Notes: generated by a model from the letters alone, not told the origin. A stretch of DNA of 15,131 nucleotides from an uncultured Eubacteriales bacterium (GCA_905210885.1 CAJLYO010000016.1:1-15131), one strand, 5' to 3'. Shown: positions 7,273 through 14,896, counted from the stretch's first letter. Program-made: numbers and translations.

Positions 7273-7324
7273 AAAAGCCGCCCGACAATAAAGGCATGTT
7301 GCCTCTATGCCGGGCGGCTTTTTC
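7273..7324 (-). terminator. Strong hairpin terminator after the redox gene cluster
   Basis: AAAAGCCGCCCG at 7273-7284 pairs with CGGGCGGCTTTT starting at 7311. The loop region (about 26 nt) contains a smaller hairpin, AGGCA/TGCCT. Four T residues follow on the minus strand and five on the plus strand, so it may work in both directions. It lies about 120 bp after the lipoprotein stop and upstream of the recombinase, insulating the two units. Confidence 0.85.
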
Positions 7325-7446
7325 TGCCGTCTGAAACCCTCGTTTTAAAAAGGCTTATTTTAATTTTTTTATTTAACGATTACATACCATAAACCGACGC
7401 AGAATTTTTATAGTATATTTGTACGAGCATTATTTTAATATTATTC

Positions 7447-8364
7447 TCATTTCATATCGGCGGCAATACATTGGTCGATTAATGATTTCAGCTTCTCCAT
7501 TTGTGATTTGCCGGTAACGGCGCCGACAATCGGTTCTCCGACGATGCTGCCGCTGCGATCAACCACATATGTTGTGGGATAGGCATACACATTTTCGACA
7601 AACTTTCCCGCCTCGCTGTCAGAATCAAAGTATACGTTCCGATAGGAGGCGTCTTTCTTTTTCAAAACTGCCTTTGCTTCGGATATTGCCGCTTCATCTC
7701 CGTCAAGCGTGAAAGAATTTATTCCGATGAGAGAACCGCCTTTCCCGGAAAGCTCCTTATTCAGCGCATCGAGTTCGGAAAGCTCACCCACGCAGGGAGA
7801 GCAGGTAGTAAACCAAAAGTTTACCACCGTGACAGCATTGCCTGAAAACAGCTCATCACTCTTTATTTCGTTCCCGTCCAGATCCTTTCCTTCAAAGGAG
7901 GGAAAATTTCCCGTACTGCCGTTATCGGATGGCATACTCATATCATTATCCGACGATTTTTGCGCTGCATCCGGATATTTTTTTTCAATCATAGTCAGCT
8001 TATTTTCAATATCCCGGATTTTCTCCGCTTCACCCTTGAGCAATTTAAACTCGTCCTCCGTAAACTGTTCCTTGACGGTGTCAATGGTTTTGAGAAGAAA
8101 ATCACCGTAGTTTTTACCGTCCTCCTGCAAAGTCATACCTTTGTCCGCCGCCGCAAAAACCTGTTCCCAAAGCTTTGTATTCTCCGCCAGAATCGCATTT
8201 TCACGTGCCATCAGTTCTTTATGCATTGCTACCGCTTCTTCGGCATTTTTCGGTTCATTTTCCATACCGTTCAATTTGTTTTTATCCGCCGTTGTGCAGG
8301 CTGCCGTAACCAACACCACCAGCACAAGCGTCAGCGCCGCTGTTAGAAGTTTTTTTATACTCAT
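7447..8364 (-). CDS. TlpA/ResA-like thioredoxin-fold lipoprotein
   Basis: A 305-aa membrane-anchored thiol-disulfide oxidoreductase acting outside the cytoplasmic membrane. The signal peptide ends in a lipobox (LVTAAC) with Cys23 as the lipidated residue. Residues ~35-130 form a charged, helical and probably coiled-coil region. A low-complexity linker follows, then a redoxin domain from about residue 152. This contains the active site C188-S-P-C191 in NFWFTTCSPCVGEL and the cis-proline motif AYPTTYVVD (Pro263). AGGAGG lies 7 nt before the ATG. The gene is 20 bp after the membrane 4Fe-4S gene, so the two are probably co-transcribed, and the 4Fe-4S protein is a plausible source of electrons for its disulfide. 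Substrates are unknown. Confidence 0.9.
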   Translation of the reverse strand: MSIKKLLTAALTLVLVVLVTAACTTADKNKLNGMENEPKNAEEAVAMHKELMARENAILAENTKLWEQVFAAADKGMTLQEDGKNYGDFLLKTIDTVKEQFTEDEFKLLKGEAEKIRDIENKLTMIEKKYPDAAQKSSDNDMSMPSDNGSTGNFPSFEGKDLDGNEIKSDELFSGNAVTVVNFWFTTCSPCVGELSELDALNKELSGKGGSLIGINSFTLDGDEAAISEAKAVLKKKDASYRNVYFDSDSEAGKFVENVYAYPTTYVVDRSGSIVGEPIVGAVTGKSQMEKLKSLIDQCIAADMK

Positions 8365-8384
8365 ATTTATTCCTCCTGATTTTT

Positions 8385-9290
8385 TTATTTATCATTTGCG
8401 GCATTTTCGCCGCTTTTATCTTTACCTTCTCCGAAGCCGTACCGAAAACGAACGGCGTTTGTCGGACATTCCCGGACGCACATACCGCAGCGAATACATT
8501 CGGTATGGTTAGGCGTTTTCGTCACGTCCACAGCCATTTTGAAAGCTTTTGCGCATTTTCCGCAGGCTACACATTTGCCGGTATCCACTTTCATTTGAAA
8601 CAGCGAAACCTTGTTCAAAAGGGCATAGAACGCACCAAGCGGACACAGCCATTTGCAGAACGGTCTGTAAAACAACACGCTTACCGCAATTACTGCAATC
8701 AAAACACTGAATTTCCAAGCAAACAACGCTCCGAGTGCAGATCGAATACCGGAATTGACAACGGATAGCGGAATTGCCCCCTCCAATACGCCCTGCGGAC
8801 AAATATACTTGCAGAAAAAGGGGGCACCCATTCCGACATCGTCTACCGCCAACGCCGGCAACAAAAACACCGTTACCAAGAGAACAACGTATTTAATCCA
8901 AGTCAAACATTTCAGTTTTTTGGTTGAAAACTTTTTTGTCGGGATTTTATGCAGCATCTCCTGAAACCAGCCAAACGGACACAAAAAGCCGCAGATAAAG
9001 CGTCCCAGCAATACTCCAAACAATATGAGGGTTCCTGTAATATAATATGAGAAACCATATTTTGCAGATCCCGCTACCGTTTGAAGCGCACCGATAGGGC
9101 AGGCTCCGGATGCCGCAGGACAGGAGTAGCAGTTAAGTCCCGGCACACATACTGTTTTTCCGGCTCCCCGATAAATTTCGCCCTTCAGAAAATTTGGCAG
9201 ATGCAGGTTGCTCAACAGAGCCGCCGCTACCTGAATGTACCCGCGAAAGCGAGTCAATTTTTGTGATATACCTGAAAATTTCTTACCCAA
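8385..9290 (-). CDS. Membrane 4Fe-4S binding protein (NapH/MauN-like polyferredoxin)
   Basis: A 301-aa integral membrane electron carrier with about five hydrophobic segments. Cysteine motifs in order: a CVPGLNC-YSC-ACP cluster (C48, C54, C57, C64), three CxxxCP membrane motifs (C100/C104, C160/C164, C212/C216), and a C-terminal ferredoxin domain. The second ferredoxin cluster, C265-C268-C271-C275, is complete. The first has C240-C243-C246 but Phe at 250 where the fourth cysteine normally sits. A stop codon lies two codons upstream in frame, so I accept the TTG start at 9290, with GGAG about 10 nt upstream. It overlaps the CXXC miniprotein gene by 8 bp. Context suggests it moves electrons across the membrane to the redoxin lipoprotein; this is inference. 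Confidence 0.88.
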   Translation of the reverse strand: MGKKFSGISQKLTRFRGYIQVAAALLSNLHLPNFLKGEIYRGAGKTVCVPGLNCYSCPAASGACPIGALQTVAGSAKYGFSYYITGTLILFGVLLGRFICGFLCPFGWFQEMLHKIPTKKFSTKKLKCLTWIKYVVLLVTVFLLPALAVDDVGMGAPFFCKYICPQGVLEGAIPLSVVNSGIRSALGALFAWKFSVLIAVIAVSVLFYRPFCKWLCPLGAFYALLNKVSLFQMKVDTGKCVACGKCAKAFKMAVDVTKTPNHTECIRCGMCVRECPTNAVRFRYGFGEGKDKSGENAANDK

Positions 9291-9429
9291 TTCCTACACA
9301 CTCCAGACATAATCTGATTGCCTTGCTCAGCACGGTCGCTGCCTCACTGCGCCAAACTCCAAAGCACAGCATTACTGCACAGGCAACCAAAAGCGCTGCC
9401 TGTGCCACTGCTTTTTTCCGATGTATCAA
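9283..9429 (-). CDS. Small CXXC membrane protein (CD1871A-like)
   Basis: A 48-aa protein translated by hand. It starts MIHRKKAVAQ, has one hydrophobic segment (residues ~7-25), and ends in SKAIRLCLECVGIG with a C-L-E-C motif. From memory, this tail matches a small clostridial family named CD1871A-type CXXC motif-containing protein, which I recall next to 4Fe-4S and redoxin genes as here. The start is TTG at 9429, directly after an in-frame TAA, with AAAGGA about 8 nt upstream. The stop overlaps the next gene's TTG start by 8 bp, so translation is probably coupled. It may relay thiol electrons or assist assembly of the neighbouring membrane protein; neither is shown by the sequence. Confidence 0.75.
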   Translation of the reverse strand: MIHRKKAVAQAALLVACAVMLCFGVWRSEAATVLSKAIRLCLECVGIG

Positions 9430-9526
9430 TTACCTCATCCTTTCGCATTTGTTCTCAAAGGACCTTGATTCTGCATCATTTTTCCTTTATCGTTAGCCCG
9501 GCAATTTGCTGTTTACAGGTTTTCAA

Positions 9527-11083
9527 TTAAAACTCAGCCACATTGCATAACGGATTTAAGCTATTCAGGCCCTCCCACAAAAAAGCCTTATATACTGTGT
9601 TTTCGGTTCGTTTCCATTCGCTCGGCAGCGGCAGGATTTTTTCTTTCACAAGCTCAAAATTTACCGGCTCAATACGTATATCTTTCAAAATGCCGTCCTC
9701 ATAGTGTGCAAGCACAAGCTGTCTTAAACCGCTTTCGGCAACTGCTTTCACCTGTGATTCGCTTATAAATTTCACATAATATGATTTATTCTCTGTTTTG
9801 GTAAATGCCTTAATCCGCACAGCTGTGTCAATCGGCGTCCAATAGCCTCTGTACGCATAGGATTTACCCTTGCTTTCATTAAGCGTAATATAACCGTTTT
9901 GAACTTCGGCAATTACCGCAAAGTTGCTTCCGTTTTCAATTTCCACAGGCTTGTCAAGCTCTATACAGCGAAATCCGCCGTATTCAAAACAAACGGTTTT
10001 TGACGCTGCAGCCGACAATTCGCGGGGATCAAATTCCTTATCCCGAACATTCGTATATATTTTCACGGTACATACCGTATTTTCTCCGGAAATTCCGACG
10101 CTGACCGCTTTGATTTGTTCTTTTTTTTCTTCTGTTCCATTTTTTGCTTCAAAAACATTTGCCGCCTTTGTCAGCTTCAGCATGCTCCCCACTCCAAAAT
10201 CCTCCGGCTTTGCGTCATAAAAATAGTTATGGTCATACTTATCATTTTCCACATAGTCAAAAGCGTAAATTTGTTCACAGGTGACCTCGTATGAAAGATA
10301 AAAATATTCAGATGAATGATAGCTGTTTTTAATAAGCCATCCTCCGTCAAGCTTTGCTCCTCCCGGCACAAAACTCTCAGCCGGAAGCGTATCATCCCAG
10401 CCAATCACAGTACATGCATGCGGCTGTCCGCTTTTTTCGTTGTTCGGATTATATCGTTCGGTTTCTGTTGCGTATTTATACGAAAAGGTTACTGCACCGT
10501 ATTTCACAATGGCGCGCTTCATCTTTTTTCTTGCCTCCTCGCTATCGGCAAGATTTCTGCCGTCCACTGCGATTGCATTCTCCAGCTTATACGCCGCGTT
10601 GTCCCAACCGTTTACATCATACGGAAGATTTGCAGCAACCGGACCGCACCATGTCGAGAGAAGACCGGCGGCGTTCTTTGTTCCGCCGCCCATGCTCTCC
10701 CATTTGTCACCTTGTACGGTTATTTCTCCTTCGGTATTGCCCAAAGGATCACTGCTCCGATTATATCGTGCATAGCCTATCTGCTGCGGTGACAAAAAAC
10801 ACTCTCTCGACGTAACCGCCGCGTCAATCCCTTTTCTGAGGATCGATGTTTCCGATGCGTTTGCCGCCGCATATGCCCAGCACAAAGAGGTATTTCCCTG
10901 ATCTCTGACAGGCGTGACGATTCCGTGTTCCCTACCGTCATATTTCGGCTGTGCCGCAAGCATTTCAATATCGACATTTCTTAATGCGGACGGTGATTGA
11001 ACACTGTATGCATATCCTGTCTGTGACAGAAACGCCGCAATATACAAAATACTGAAAATTGCCCGCCGTAATTTAATTCCCAT
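9527..11083 (-). CDS. Secreted C1-family (papain-like) cysteine peptidase
   Basis: A 518-aa exported protease. A signal peptide covers about residues 1-25 (basic MGIKLRR start, hydrophobic core, TGYAY end). The papain fold follows with all catalytic residues: oxyanion Q62 and nucleophile C68 in RDQGNTSLCWAYAA, H222 in QPHACTVIGWDD and N253 in GGWLIKNSYH. After about residue 290 comes a beta-rich C-terminal domain typical of the clostridial C1 peptidases with a lectin-like domain. There is no sortase or surface-layer anchor, so it is probably secreted. It follows nrdD by 46 bp in the same direction without a visible terminator, and an AAAGG ribosome binding site precedes the ATG. Its link to the redox genes around it is unclear. 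Confidence 0.9.
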   Translation of the reverse strand: MGIKLRRAIFSILYIAAFLSQTGYAYSVQSPSALRNVDIEMLAAQPKYDGREHGIVTPVRDQGNTSLCWAYAAANASETSILRKGIDAAVTSRECFLSPQQIGYARYNRSSDPLGNTEGEITVQGDKWESMGGGTKNAAGLLSTWCGPVAANLPYDVNGWDNAAYKLENAIAVDGRNLADSEEARKKMKRAIVKYGAVTFSYKYATETERYNPNNEKSGQPHACTVIGWDDTLPAESFVPGGAKLDGGWLIKNSYHSSEYFYLSYEVTCEQIYAFDYVENDKYDHNYFYDAKPEDFGVGSMLKLTKAANVFEAKNGTEEKKEQIKAVSVGISGENTVCTVKIYTNVRDKEFDPRELSAAASKTVCFEYGGFRCIELDKPVEIENGSNFAVIAEVQNGYITLNESKGKSYAYRGYWTPIDTAVRIKAFTKTENKSYYVKFISESQVKAVAESGLRQLVLAHYEDGILKDIRIEPVNFELVKEKILPLPSEWKRTENTVYKAFLWEGLNSLNPLCNVAEF

Positions 11084-11129
11084 TTTATTATTTTCCTTTC
11101 ATCTATTTGAGAACTGTTACCCTTTATCG

Positions 11130-13532
11130 TTAAAATCTGCAGTTTGTGCAGACTGAAGCCGTATCGGTAATGATTTTGGGCGTCGCCTCATTACGGCTGT
11201 CAATAAACTCTTTGATTTTGCCGATTCCGCCGTAAATTACAGTCTTATCTCCGTAAACGACAAGCGACGGAGCCTGAGTCAGACCAAGTTTTTTTGCGTC
11301 GTCTTCGTAAACTTCAACATCACGCACCTCAAATTCAATGCCTGCGTCCTCTAAAATAGGCTTTATCAGTTTGCAATTTGGGCAGGCAGAGGTTGTGTAA
11401 AGCTCGCAATATCGGACGCGAGAAAGATTTTTCTCTTTTTCGCTATGCTTTTCGGAAGCCTTTTCCAAACCGATACTGTAAGTCTTTCTATCCAGAAATT
11501 CCTGACTTTTTCCGTCGTTCCAGTTCTGAACCGGGCGATAATAACCGGTAATACGGCTGTAAACCTCGGTTTTGTTTCCGCATTTTGGGCAAACGCTTTG
11601 TTCGCCGGTAAGATAGCCATGGTTTGCACAGACCGAATAAGTCGGAGATAAAGTATAGTACGGAAGTTCGTAATTTTCTGCAATCTTTCGCACTAGAGCT
11701 GCCGCCGATTTCCACTCAGGCAGCTTTTCACCGAGAAATGTATGAAACACAGTTCCGCTTGTGTAAAGCGGCTGAAACTTGTCTTGTATATCCAGAGCCG
11801 AGAAAACATCATCGGTGTAACCTACCGGCAGATGGCTTGAATTTGTGTAGTACGGAGTGCCGTTTTCATTTGCGGTAACGATATTCGGATAACGTGCCTT
11901 GTCGTGCTTGGCAAGGCGATATGCCGTGGATTCGGCAGGTGTCGCCTCAAGGTTGTATAAATCGCCGTACTGCTCCTGATAATCTGAAAGTTTTTCACGC
12001 ATATGCTTTAGCACGCGAACCGCAAAGTCCTGCGTTTCGGTATGGGTCAAATCCATATTCAGCCATTTTGCGTTTAAGCCAGCCTCATTCATTCCCACAA
12101 GACCGATTGTTGAGAAGTGACTGTCAAAGCTTCCGAGATAGCGCTTGGTATAGGGATAAAGCCCTGCGTTCATCAGTTTTTCAACCGTTGTACGCTTTAT
12201 TTTTAAGCTGCGCGCTGCAATATCCATCAGCTTGTCAAGCCGCACAAAAAAATCTGTTTCGTCAGAAGAAAGATAGGCAATCTGCGGCATATTTATCGTC
12301 ACCACGCCGACAGAACCGGTTGATTCGCCGCTGCCGAAAAATCCGCCGCTTTTTTTTCGGAGTTCCCTTAAATCGAGGCGCAGACGGCAGCACATGCTGC
12401 GCACGTCGGAGGGCTCCATATCCGAGTTTATGTAGTTGGAAAAATAGGGTGTGCCGTATTTGGCGGTCATTTTAAAGAGCAGGCGGTTATTTTCCGTTTC
12501 ACTCCAGTCAAAATCCCGTGTAATCGAATAGGTAGGTATGGGATATTGAAATCCTCTGCCCTCAGCGTCACCCTCAATCATAACCTCAATAAATGCCTTG
12601 TTTATCATATCCATCTCTTTTTTACAGTCGCCGTACGTAAAATTCATCTGCTTTCCGCCGACGATGCATGGCTGCACTGCAAGATCGGGCGGAACAGTCC
12701 AGTCGAGTGTTATATTTGTAAACGGAGCCTGCGTACCCCAGCGGCTCGGCGTGTTCACTCCGAAAATAAAGCTTTCTATGCAGTGCTTTACCTCAATATA
12801 GCCCAGATTATCCGTCCGCACAAAAGGAGCAAGGTAGGTATCAAAACTTGAAAAAGCCTGTGCACCGGCCCACTCATTCTGCATAATGCCCAGGAAGTTT
12901 ACCATCTGGTTGCAAAGTGCCGGAAGGTGCTTTGCCGGTGCGCTCGTAATTTTTCCCGTAACGCCGCCGAGTCCTTCGGAAATAAGCTGTTTTAAGCTCC
13001 AACCGGCACAGTAGCCGGTGAGCATGGAAAGATCATGAATATGCATTTCGGCATTTCTGTGTGCATTTGCAATTTCTTCGTCATATATTTCGCTGAGCCA
13101 ATAGTTCGCCGTTATCGCTCCCGAGTTGGAGAGAATCAAACCGCCTACCGAATATGTAACTGTTGAGTTTTCTTTTACCCGCCAGTCCGATACCCTTAAA
13201 TAACCGTCCACAAGTTTTTTATAATCCAGCATGGTAGAACGGATTTCACGCAGCTTTTCACGGCTTTTGCGATACAGAATATATGCTTTTGCTACGGGTG
13301 CATAGCCTGACCGCTGCAAAACAGTCTCTACGCTGTCCTGAATGTCCTCCACGCTGATTTCGCCGTTTTTAACCTTTGAGGCAAAATCCGACGTTACCTG
13401 AAGCGTAAGAAGATTGATAATATCTGTGTTGTGCGGCGTTTTCGTTGCATCAAACGCTTTGGTGACGGCGGTTGAAATCCGCTCAAGATCAAATCTTGTC
13501 AATCTTCCGTCTCGTTTTCTCACTTTATACAT
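11130..13532 (-). CDS. nrdD: Anaerobic (class III) ribonucleoside-triphosphate reductase with C-terminal redoxin domain
   Basis: An 800-aa oxygen-sensitive glycyl-radical enzyme that makes deoxyribonucleotides. Residues ~1-95 form an ATP-cone (KVRKRDGRLTRFD). The catalytic barrel follows. The zinc site is C635, H638, C648 and C651 (SVCANHGYL and CPKCG), and the likely radical glycine is G663 in RITGYYRPV. The chain does not end there. Residues ~706-782 form a thioredoxin/glutaredoxin-like domain with C717-P-N-C720 and a cis-Pro near 755 (TQAPSLVVYG). The last residues carry another C-T-N-C pair (795-798). Family members without the extra domain are nearer 700 aa. AAGGAG lies 9 nt before the ATG, 14 bp after nrdG. 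The fused domain probably supplies the reducing thiols; this is inferred. Confidence 0.95.
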   Translation of the reverse strand: MYKVRKRDGRLTRFDLERISTAVTKAFDATKTPHNTDIINLLTLQVTSDFASKVKNGEISVEDIQDSVETVLQRSGYAPVAKAYILYRKSREKLREIRSTMLDYKKLVDGYLRVSDWRVKENSTVTYSVGGLILSNSGAITANYWLSEIYDEEIANAHRNAEMHIHDLSMLTGYCAGWSLKQLISEGLGGVTGKITSAPAKHLPALCNQMVNFLGIMQNEWAGAQAFSSFDTYLAPFVRTDNLGYIEVKHCIESFIFGVNTPSRWGTQAPFTNITLDWTVPPDLAVQPCIVGGKQMNFTYGDCKKEMDMINKAFIEVMIEGDAEGRGFQYPIPTYSITRDFDWSETENNRLLFKMTAKYGTPYFSNYINSDMEPSDVRSMCCRLRLDLRELRKKSGGFFGSGESTGSVGVVTINMPQIAYLSSDETDFFVRLDKLMDIAARSLKIKRTTVEKLMNAGLYPYTKRYLGSFDSHFSTIGLVGMNEAGLNAKWLNMDLTHTETQDFAVRVLKHMREKLSDYQEQYGDLYNLEATPAESTAYRLAKHDKARYPNIVTANENGTPYYTNSSHLPVGYTDDVFSALDIQDKFQPLYTSGTVFHTFLGEKLPEWKSAAALVRKIAENYELPYYTLSPTYSVCANHGYLTGEQSVCPKCGNKTEVYSRITGYYRPVQNWNDGKSQEFLDRKTYSIGLEKASEKHSEKEKNLSRVRYCELYTTSACPNCKLIKPILEDAGIEFEVRDVEVYEDDAKKLGLTQAPSLVVYGDKTVIYGGIGKIKEFIDSRNEATPKIITDTASVCTNCRF

Positions 13533-13546
13533 GTTTCATCACTCCT

Positions 13547-14233
13547 TTATACCCCGCGGACGCGGGTGTTTGGTATATATGGAAGGACTGCGTTTTCAAG
13601 CTGTTTTATTTCCTCCGGCAAAAAAGGCGATAAATTCTTATCGGGAACATTGCCGGAATCGACAAATTGCTGTATAAAATATCTTTTGGCTCCCTTGAGC
13701 CATATTCCGATATCCTTCATATCATTTATGGTGTGCAGCGATTTGCACACGGTTGTCCGAAATTCAAAGTCAATATTTCCGTTCATCAAAAGACGAACGC
13801 TTTTTTCAATTTGCGGCAAAACCTCTGAACCGCAGGTTTCGTTATAGCGCATGCGGCTGTTCTTTATATCCATTGCCGCATAATCGATAAGGCCTTCATC
13901 AATCAGGTTTTTCAGCATTTCCGGATTTGTTCCGTTGGTATCAAGCTTAACCGAAAATCCTTTTTTTCGGACGGATTTTATAAGCTCAGGAAGCTCGGGG
14001 GTAAGAGTAGGCTCGCCGCCGCTTATGCAGACTCCGTCTATTTTTTTCTTGCGTAAATCAAGGAATTCCATAAGTTCTATCTGAGCAATTTCATCTCCGT
14101 CATAATTTGAAGAAATCAACTTCGCGTTATGGCAATACGGGCAGCAAAGATTACAGCCTGAAAGAAAGACTGTGCAGGCAACCTTTCCCGGATAGTCCAA
14201 GAGGGACAATTTTTGAAGTCCGGCAATATGCAT
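13547..14233 (-). CDS. nrdG: Anaerobic ribonucleotide reductase activating protein (radical SAM)
   Basis: A 228-aa radical-SAM enzyme that cleaves S-adenosylmethionine with a 4Fe-4S cluster to place the glycyl radical on NrdD. The cluster motif CxxxCxxC is C27, C31 and C34 (GCNLCCPYCHN), and the SAM-binding SGGEP follows at 71-75. The N-terminal AGLQKLSLLDYPGKVACTVF is characteristic of this activase type. GAGGG lies upstream of the ATG. It precedes nrdD by 14 bp, the reverse of the common nrdD-nrdG order, and follows perR by 21 bp. No residues are missing. Together with nrdD it provides DNA precursors without oxygen. Confidence 0.94.
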   Translation of the reverse strand: MHIAGLQKLSLLDYPGKVACTVFLSGCNLCCPYCHNAKLISSNYDGDEIAQIELMEFLDLRKKKIDGVCISGGEPTLTPELPELIKSVRKKGFSVKLDTNGTNPEMLKNLIDEGLIDYAAMDIKNSRMRYNETCGSEVLPQIEKSVRLLMNGNIDFEFRTTVCKSLHTINDMKDIGIWLKGAKRYFIQQFVDSGNVPDKNLSPFLPEEIKQLENAVLPYIPNTRVRGV

Positions 14234-14254
14234 TTTCTTTCCCTCGCTTTCGGA

Positions 14255-14647
14255 TCATATTTTGTTTTTATTTTTACATTCCGGGCAGATTCCCTCGAAC
14301 ACGGCTCTGTGACGAAATACCGTGTAACCGGTCGCATCTGCAACCTTTTCGTCCGGATCGGAAAGATAATTAAACGGAATATCGATTACCTTTCCGCACT
14401 TAAGACAGATAATATGATAGTGAAGGTCTGTTCTTAAATCATATCTGTCTGCGCCCGGCACCTTGATATGAAGTATTTCACCGTCTTCAGACAAACAGTT
14501 TAAATTGCGGTATACGGTACCCTGACTGATTTTTCCGTCAATTGCATGAACCTCCTCGTATATCGTGTTGGCGGTTGGATGATCTGTGTGACTTCTGACC
14601 GTTTCCAGAACGACTCTGCGCTGTTTTGTTTCCCTGTGTTTCAGCAT
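14255..14647 (-). CDS. perR: Fur-family peroxide-responsive repressor, PerR type
   Basis: A 130-aa DNA-binding repressor. The winged-helix domain spans about residues 5-65, with recognition helix SQGTVYRNL. The dimerisation domain has structural zinc cysteines C81/C84 and C121/C124. Aligned by eye to Bacillus subtilis PerR, all five regulatory metal ligands are kept: H34, D70, H76, H78 and D89 (equivalent to H37, D85, H91, H93 and D104). This supports PerR over Fur or Zur. It senses peroxide through metal-catalysed histidine oxidation and then releases DNA. The start has AGGGGAG about 10 nt upstream. It lies downstream of a strong promoter with a long palindromic operator, which suggests autoregulation, and just before nrdG. 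The target genes themselves cannot be read here. Confidence 0.88.
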   Translation of the reverse strand: MLKHRETKQRRVVLETVRSHTDHPTANTIYEEVHAIDGKISQGTVYRNLNCLSEDGEILHIKVPGADRYDLRTDLHYHIICLKCGKVIDIPFNYLSDPDEKVADATGYTVFRHRAVFEGICPECKNKNKI

Positions 14648-14676
14648 TATTTATGCACTCCCCTAAGTTTTGTCAT

Positions 14677-14706
14677 ATTTTAAATTTGTTATTCAGCGTC
14701 CGTCAA
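14677..14706 (-). promoter_or_regulatory. Possible second promoter close to perR
   Basis: On the minus strand, -35 TTGACG (14701-14706), an 18-bp spacer and -10 TAAAAT (14677-14682). It would start about 25 nt before the perR ATG. It is weaker than the upstream promoter and lies inside the rubrerythrin-like remnant. Confidence 0.4.
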
Positions 14707-14808
14707 GCGGGACATATTCACTGCATGGAGCAACAACAGTATATGCCGGGGAAATGACTTCATTAAATTTTTATTGGTGCTTGTTCTCGCATATTTATTG
14801 TTTTTCAT
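14689..14808 (-). pseudogene. Rubrerythrin-like N-terminal remnant upstream of perR
   Basis: A 39-codon frame starting MKNNKYARTSTNKNL. This closely resembles the start of clostridial rubrerythrins as I recall them (NKYAGTQTEKNL, then AFAGESQARNKY). The match runs about 14-16 residues to KSF and then stops abruptly. The remaining 20 residues are unlike rubrerythrin and end in a TAA overlapping the perR promoter region. There is no clear ribosome binding site. It lies just downstream of the consensus promoter and palindromic operator, where a peroxide-controlled rubrerythrin gene would be expected. I read it as a deletion remnant; a short leader peptide or a chance likeness remains possible. 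Confidence 0.45.
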
Positions 14809-14840
14809 AATCACATCATACTTTTCATTTAATTTTTATA

Positions 14841-14867
14841 TATTATTAGGAACTATTCCTAATAATA
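14841..14867. promoter_or_regulatory. Long palindromic operator, probable PerR/Fur-family box
   Basis: A perfect 12-3-12 palindrome: TATTATTAGGAA, centre CTA, TTCCTAATAATA. It begins right after the -10 of the minus-strand promoter and covers the expected start site, an ideal position for repression. The AT-rich symmetric sequence fits the PerR/Fur class, although it is not identical to the Bacillus PerR consensus. Confidence 0.7.
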
Positions 14868-14896
14868 ATTATACAGTAATCTATTCTTCTTGTCAA
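14868..14896 (-). promoter_or_regulatory. Perfect consensus sigma-A promoter for the perR-nrd unit
   Basis: TTGACA at 14891-14896, exactly 17 bp of spacer, and TATAAT at 14868-14873, read on the minus strand. The predicted start falls inside the palindrome at 14841-14867. The transcript would carry a leader of about 210 nt, including the rubrerythrin-like remnant, before perR. Confidence 0.85.

Noticed and set aside
9437..9485. 14-codon frame (MMQNQGPLRTNAKG) ahead of the CXXC gene, as a leader peptide
   Set aside because: It has a fair ribosome binding site but no attenuator hairpin or runs of one amino acid; too short to support.
9484..11132. 12-bp repeat CCTTTATCGTTA at 9484-9495 and 11121-11132, each after a gene stop
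   Set aside because: Several 12-bp matches are expected by chance in 15 kb, and there is no symmetry or further conservation around them.
11894..12475. 193-codon plus-strand frame opposite nrdD
   Set aside because: It is antisense to highly conserved nrdD sequence; the product is rich in Arg, Ser and Cys, typical of a shadow frame.
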